Below are positions 58,725 through 64,000 of a DNA stretch of 64,000 nucleotides, in pieces. The notes below the pieces were generated by a model that did not search any database, was not told the origin of the DNA, and saw only the letters and a list, made by a program, of their open reading frames with translations. The first letter of the stretch is position 1. Each line of letters opens with the position of its first letter. This stretch comes from Calcarisporiella thermophila CBS 279.70. Its lineage: Eukaryota > Calcarisporiellomycota. The position numbers and the translations under genes are program-made. Where the stretch lies: NCBI RefSeq assembly GCF_041956535.1, contig NW_027192211.1:303516-367515 (forward strand). The letters run 5' to 3'.

Positions 58725-60048
58725 TTATGCAAACAACAATCCTCCCCGATCCTGGCGCCTTCGTGACTTTTCCTTCTCCGACCCATCCTTCTTCGGGTGG
58801 TATTCCGACAGCTCCACCCTCTCCTGATACACCCCCCCTCCGTTCTCGTCGCTCTCCCAGTAGCTGGGCGGGATGTCGCGGCACACTTCTCGGTAGGGGG
58901 GGAGCTCGTCGCCCTCCTTCTGGTCCTCGAGCAAAGGGATGAACACGACCCGGAGTGGGACCCGGAGGTACAGCGTTCGATCGCCGTTGGCGAAGTGAAT
59001 TTCAATTTCAAAGTGGTGCTCAATGGAGCAGAGCGGGCACTCGTAGCTCGGCCGGAGCTTTGGCGAGGACAGTGGAAGGCGGATGAGGAAGGAGGGCGCG
59101 GTGTCGCCGGGAGAGGTTGGGGCCAGCGAGAAGTCGAGGATGGAGCGAGGAAGGGTTTGGGCGGGATGCAGAGGAACCCGAGTCACTTGCTGGAATGTGG
59201 GGTAGGATAGGGAGAAGGGGTCGCCAAACAGCGCGGAGTCGTCAATATCGCGTCTTGGTAGCCTGAAAAGAGAAGTGAAAGAAGCAGCCCAGGAGGGGTT
59301 AGTTCGGGGGAGAGGTGGTGGGGGGGGGGGGACCCTAAGGGAGATACACATTGTGGCTGGGCTCCTACCTGAAGGTCTCGCACTGTACTAGATTCACCAC
59401 GAGTTTGGACACCTTCTCCAAGGGCCAGACTCGGGCCTCCACCGCGACCGTAGCAAAGTCGGCAGGGACCCATTTACTCACGTTAAACTCGAAGCCCACC
59501 TCGCCCTCGTCGCGTTTGCCATAGTAGCAAACCTTGGGCGGCTTCATGTGGAAAACTCCACAGTATCGGGGCAGGAAGTGGTGCACGATGGACACGTCCT
59601 TGACGGAAATCAGAGGATTCGACATGGTGGTATGATTCATGGAAATCTTGGCCGTCAGCGAGTAGGACACCTTGCCATCCGGATGGTCGAACGAGGGGGG
59701 GAGATGACCAGGCACCGTCACCTCAAAGCCCAGGTCGGTCACCCCGTCCGGCAACGATCCATCCTTCAGCAGCCAGTGCTTCGATCTTCGTAAATACTGG
59801 CACCCATCGTTGCCCTCAATCAGGCCCGAGCGGGCGGCCGAGTCTCCTATGAACACCTGGCACAGGCCCTTGAACGACAGGGTGACCGAGGCGTTGCGCA
59901 GCGGCTTCGACAGGACAAGCCGAACTTTTCCGCGCAGCTTTTTGCGACGCAAGCGCTCCTGGCCTTCGAAGACGACGGTGTCGATGCAGAGGATATCACA
60001 TGCGATGACATGCTTTTGGAGCTTGGAGGTGAGCAGACCCGTGACCAT
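58725..60048 (-). CDS. Second alpha-arrestin with PPxY motifs
   Basis: Arrestin-fold adaptor for Nedd4/Rsp5 ligases. Exons: 60048-59369 and 59262-58725; 405 aa. The N lobe (about 1-165) starts with CIDTVVFEGQE, then LRGKVRLVLSKPLRNASVTL, the basic-hydrophobic SKHWLLKDGSLPDGVTDLGF, PGHLPPSFDHPDGKVSYSLT and AKISMN. The C lobe (about 170-340) includes PPKVCYYGKRDEGEV, FEFNVSKWVPADFATVAVEA and EIEIHFANGDRTLYLRVPL. The tail carries PPYR and PPSY, the latter a proper PPxY, followed by a charged end. It shows only fold-level likeness to the arrestin at 14732-16237, so the two are not a recent duplicate. An AG lies directly before the ATG (CTCCAG), so a spliced 5' extension is possible. Confidence 0.85.
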
Positions 60049-60413
60049 CTGGAGCGATGGGCTTGTGGTTTATGCAGGTTTCCAGAAAAGAGAGCAAGGG
60101 ATGTTGTCAATGGCAATCGGCGGAATTAATTGTGGGGATGATCCCAACCCGGTAATGTCTTGTATTATTTTTGTTTGTTGGTAAAGAAAATCTTGTTTTT
60201 TTTTCTCCCAGATTCCAATTTGAATTTGGGATTGAATCTTAAAGATCCAGAATTTTGTTCTATGTTCTTGAAATGAGTTTGTCCTCAAATAAATATCGTG
60301 AAACAATTACAATTAATGCAAACGGGATAAAGTGGTGAAAAACCGAACGAGGGAGAGGGGGCCAAACAGGGAAGCTAAGTCGAAAATATACAGTGCGGGG
60401 GGGTTTCTATAGT
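60049..60413. other. Intergenic between arrestin start and permease stop
   Basis: About 0.37 kb on tandem minus-strand genes. It holds the arrestin promoter and the permease 3' end. No gene seen. Confidence 0.6.
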
Positions 60414-61967
60414 TCAGTTTCTATTGTGTTGATGCTGTAGCAGAGGCTGCCGCTCCGCATTCCCTTCTCTGTCATCGCCTCGGTCCCGATTAGGGCTGCG
60501 GGGATCTCTTTCTGGCCTCCTCACCTCAATTTCGGTATACGTTGTTGATGAGGTTTCACTCCCTGTATCACTCCCGCTTCCAGCTGAATCGGAACCTATG
60601 GAGGCCTCGGATCCCTTGCCCCTCTCGCCACTTCGCCGCCGCAGCCACCAGCGTTGCACTCGGCCGCACCCTCCCAGCACATACGCAAAGCACCCGAAGA
60701 GGAGCGAGATGAACTCAAGCATGTCGCTGGCAAGCTCGCGTAGCGGATCCAGCAGCGACTTCCGCTGAGGCTCGAAGATCCGATCGGGCCGAAGGCGGTG
60801 GTTGGGGTCGATGACGGTGAGGATGCAGCAGAAAACGGTGAGCAGCGTTCCAAGAGAAGTCGTGGCCGACACCATAAACATGATGATCTGCTGGTACCGG
60901 GCGGCCATGATGGGAGGCGCCCCACTCATAATCTGCCCCGTCATCATGCCGGGAATCGCGACGAGGCCGATGATGGAAAGCTGATTGACGGTGGGAAGGA
61001 GGGCTAATCGGCGCATGCCAGCATGGTCAGTACACAAAAACGAAATCCCACCATCTCTAATTTGCTTCGCAAATTACCGTAGCGTAAGCTCTCCATCACC
61101 ACCATTCGCCCGGCCTCCCACCGGGATGCGCCGAAAGCCAGATAGATTTCCGTCTTCTCCATGTTGTCAGTGAGCTGGGTGAGGGACAAGTCGAGGGCGA
61201 GGGAAAGCCCGGTGATGCTGGGCCCGAGAAGAAGCCCCACGATGGGAATGAATGAGGTGGGCTGGAAGATGGGCTGCTGACCCATAGCAAACCGCGTTCC
61301 AAGGATGGCAATGGCAAGGCCACTGAAGCCCATTGACAGGATGACAATTGGAAACTGGCCAGGGAAAAAATGGTCAGTAACGTGCAAATATCTCGGCGAT
61401 ATTAAAGTGAGGCAATACCATGCCAACAAACCGCCTTTTAGTCTTGTTGAAAACCACCTCGCAGGCGCCCAAGAATACAAGAACCACTATTAGCGAAAAA
61501 AAAAAGGCATTTAGTTCCGTTGTGAGATAAAGGACGAGAGAGAAAGAGAGTGAAGGGAGAAAGAGAGCGTGAAAAGCAATACTCACCGGCCATTAGAAGA
61601 ACGATCAAAGGATTCTCGGTAGAGAATACATTTTCGAGGATAAGACCCTATCAAAACATGGCTAGATTGACAAGATGCAAGTATTCGCTTTCAATAATGG
61701 ACCATCATACCATCATCGTCAATTGCAGCACACATCTAATGGCTGCGACTAGTAGCATCTTCTCCAAATGAAGTTGAAAATAGAGTGAAACGGCCACTAA
61801 ACCCCATGGATCCAATTAGATTAATAAATCGCAAGTTGGAGACATCGCTTACCATTGACCAGAATGAATAGCGATGCAAAGCCTACATTCCACCAGGTCA
61901 AATTGACTAGGACATCATCCCCTCCTCCATCCCTGTTCTTCTCCTTGAGTAGAACAGATAAATCCAT
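60414..61967 (-). CDS. UPF0014-family permease (FetB / ALS3-like)
   Basis: Multi-pass membrane protein. In bacteria FetB pairs with the ATPase FetA in iron export; in plants ALS3/STAR2 serves aluminium tolerance with STAR1. Exons: 61967-61853, 61796-61711, 61647-61587, 61486-61419, 61354-61078, 61003-60414; 398 aa. Hydrophobic segments alternate with conserved motifs: LEKMLLVAAIRCVLQLT, LENVFSTENPLIVLLMA, LGACEVVFNKTKRR, ILSMGFSGLAIAILGTRFAM, EIYLAFGASRWEAGR and QLSIIGLVAIPGMMTGQIMS followed by GAPPIMAARYQ. These match the family's permease core strongly. The C-terminal 100 residues are a charged, Ser-rich cytoplasmic tail (TGSETSSTTYTEIEV) absent from bacterial FetB. No ATPase partner is in the window. 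Confidence 0.88.
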
Positions 61968-63234
61968 GCGAATTACTTGCCGTAGTTGGCAATCAAAAAA
62001 AGGCTAGGCACGTGGTAATGTCTGTAGGGAGAGGGATGCCTCGAGATGGTGGCAGCTTGGATAATGGAAAAAAAAAAGTGAGGAAAAGTAAAATACTTAT
62101 ATTTTACGGAGGGATAGGCGTGAACCTCTTTAAGTTATATTTGTTTGCGCCGACAACTCCGCCTATTCGAAAGAAAGTGTCGGTTATAGTCTGCCAGAAT
62201 CGGGATATTTCATTGAATACGGGGGGCATTCTTGGCCGACCTAACTACAAATAGGTTACTGCTTAATCATCTAATACTGTCGGACAAGCTGCAGGGCTTT
62301 CTACTAGAAAACATGCTTATATAAGTTCGACGTTTGTTATAGCATTCCGCGTCGATTCTTTTTTATGTAAAGCGGCGTGGCCTCGGTTTCTTCCATAGCA
62401 AACCCCCCCATCTCTAGGGTTCTCATAGGGCGGATAAGGGATATTACGTTTATAAAATAGGACTGTATTATTACTTATAGAGCGTGATGGATGCCGACCA
62501 AGTAAGATGCCAAGCCAAGTTACTCTGGACCACAGGGCTAAAAAACCCGCTGTTATTTTTGACCCGGTTCAAAATGCATAAATCCTCGGGCACTTGTCGG
62601 GTAATTCCTGCGGAGCAATAGGATTAGAAGGATGGTGGAAGAGGTTTTGAAGCTGATCCCATTCTCGAAATATTTCTCCATACCACTAGATACCAGGGCA
62701 TACGAGAAGATGGAGGTTTATTTGTCATCGAATGCATCCGATACTCTTTCAGCGTTAATATTAGATTAGGGTTGGATAAGCTTGGCTCGCTACGGACCGT
62801 TCGAATCAAGAGTTCACTACAGAGATCTCCTTGTTTAGTATTCCATCGGCTCCACTGATGGCAGCCTTGCATGCGTAAGCCCCAAGCTATGGAATGGTAA
62901 GCGAGGTTCAAACTCATTTCGACAGGGCAATCCGAAGGAAAGGCGGGAGGCAATTAGCTGGGGAAGGATCAAGGCCGACTAGCAAGGCCGAGATCCAGTC
63001 GAGGTCACTCCAATCGGCCGTCCAATGAGAAACAACTGGTGGCAAAGAGTGCTAAATTGCCCTACTCTCGTGACCGTGGAGCGGTCCTTTCCCCTCAATT
63101 TTATTTCCCTTCGCCCTATTCCAAAACGCAGCTGTTCGTGTTCCCTCTAGATGAGTTTATAAAGGACAAGGTTGCTTATCGAGAAGAGGAAGGACACCTT
63201 TTTTTCTCACACAGTATATCCGGTGTTTCTGGCA
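61968..63234. other. Intergenic, no gene seen
   Basis: About 1.27 kb between the divergent permease and mannanase-like genes. AT-rich near 62100-62500; short frames only. A 109-codon minus-strand frame (62624-62953) lacks resemblance to known families. Confidence 0.55.
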
Positions 63235-64000
63235 ATGACCAAAAGGATGACGTTGTCAGCTCTATGCCTTCTTCTCATATTAGGTGTTTGTTCATCGGTC
63301 CCACTTTTGTCTCGTGACGAGACGCCCAATATGTTCCCTAGGGTAAACGACGCAAAAACCGCTTTTATTGTTAATGGAGAGCCATGGCTCATGGTGGGCG
63401 CTAATTTCTGGCAAGGTATTTAAATACGGCTCAATCAGATGAGTGGCCATGTTTGAAATTTTCCATATGAATCCCTCATATTAGCTATGAACTTGGGTGC
63501 CGTTGATGAGGCCAATGGAAATCGCGCCGTCTTGCTTCAAAATCTCAAGGACATGCAGGCCTTAGGAATCAATCACCTGCGCATCATGGCCGCTTCGGAA
63601 GGGCCTGACGACCAGCCAGCTCGAATGATCCCCTCACTGATGCCATCTCCTGGGAAGTATAATACCCAAGTGTTTGAAGGGCTGGACTATGCGCTGGATG
63701 TGATATCCAAGCACAATTTCACGGTAACGATGCAGTTGAACAACTTTTGGTCATGGAGCGGGGGAATGGCCCAGTATGTGAATTGGGCCACGGGAAACAA
63801 AACTCAAATCCCATACCCTCCCCAGTGGCCGGACTTCAAGGGCGGTGACTATGTAAGGATTTCGTCCGAGTATGGCTGTTTTCCCTGGTTGCCTATCTCG
63901 TCTCTTGCTCTTCTTTAGGCAACCTTTACCAGATATGCTGCTCGCTTCTACAACGATCCTGCCATCTATGATGAATGCCAACGTATTTGGCGGGAGCATA
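63235..64000 (+). CDS. Secreted GH5 mannan endo-1,4-beta-mannosidase-like protein, 5' part
   Basis: Glycoside hydrolase, likely beta-1,4-mannanase, secreted to break down plant or fungal mannan. Exons seen: 63235-63415, 63485-63852, 63919-64000 and onward; 210 aa visible, cut by the window edge. A signal peptide is clear (MTKRMTLSALCLLLILGVCS then S). The core begins FIVNGEPWLMVGANFW, then LLQNLKDMQALGINHLRIMA, ASEGPDDQPARMIPSLMPSP, VFEGLDYALDVISKHNFTVT and LNNFWSWSGGMAQYVNWATG. These are typical of fungal GH5 subfamily 7. The two catalytic glutamates lie downstream, outside the window. The ATG at 63235 gives the best signal peptide. Confidence 0.88.

Overview
This is a eukaryotic, almost certainly fungal, nuclear segment. 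Its genes are dense and split by many short introns (mostly 55-120 nt, GT-AG). Fungal hallmarks are an APSES (StuA/Efg1-type) transcription factor, a fungal perilipin, QCR10, a Dbf2/Sid2-type mitotic-exit kinase, a Ran1/Pat1-like kinase, PPxY alpha-arrestins and a Num1/ApsA/Mcp5-type cortical PH protein. SNAPC3, WDR7 (rabconnectin-3 beta) and a TGFBRAP1-like Vps3 are genes commonly lost in yeasts. Together these suggest an early-diverging lineage (Mucoromycota/Zoopagomycota grade) rather than Dikarya; that placement is inference. Exon models below were built by hand from reading frames, splice signals and family resemblance, with no transcript data.

Layout. 1-13 kb: Dbf2-like kinase (+), CUE-domain protein (+), a candidate small basic protein (-), NOT3/NOT5 (-) divergent from OTU1 (+), ribosomal protein S26 (-), QCR10 (-). 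13-26 kb: perilipin (-), alpha-arrestin (-), SEC24 (+), tRNA-Phe (-), short-chain dehydrogenase (-), SH3-domain protein (-). 26-28.5 kb is the only large gene-poor stretch. 28.5-43 kb: VPS3/TGFBRAP1 (+), Sds3-like protein with AT-hook and Glu-Pro repeat (+), PH-domain cortical anchor (-) divergent from the APSES factor (+), SNAPC3 (-). 43-55 kb: ALY/REF RNA-export adaptor (-), WDR7 (-), PA-TM-RING ubiquitin ligase (+), Ran1-like kinase (-), tRNA-Leu (-). 55-64 kb: an orphan open frame (-), beta-hydroxyacid dehydrogenase (+), second alpha-arrestin (-), UPF0014/FetB/ALS3-like permease (-), and the 5' part of a secreted GH5 mannanase-like gene (+) cut by the window end.

The genes are ordinary housekeeping and regulatory loci with no operon or obvious gene cluster. 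Shared themes are endomembrane traffic (SEC24, VPS3, WDR7, two arrestins, PA-TM-RING), ubiquitin (CUE, OTU1, RING, arrestins) and RNA metabolism (NOT3, ALY, SNAPC3). I found no convincing undescribed multi-gene system. The most unusual signal is in OTU1, whose conserved reading frame is restored only if a one-nucleotide exon is spliced in (position 10346), or if the assembly has a one-base error. OTU1 also appears to lack its UBX-like N-terminus.
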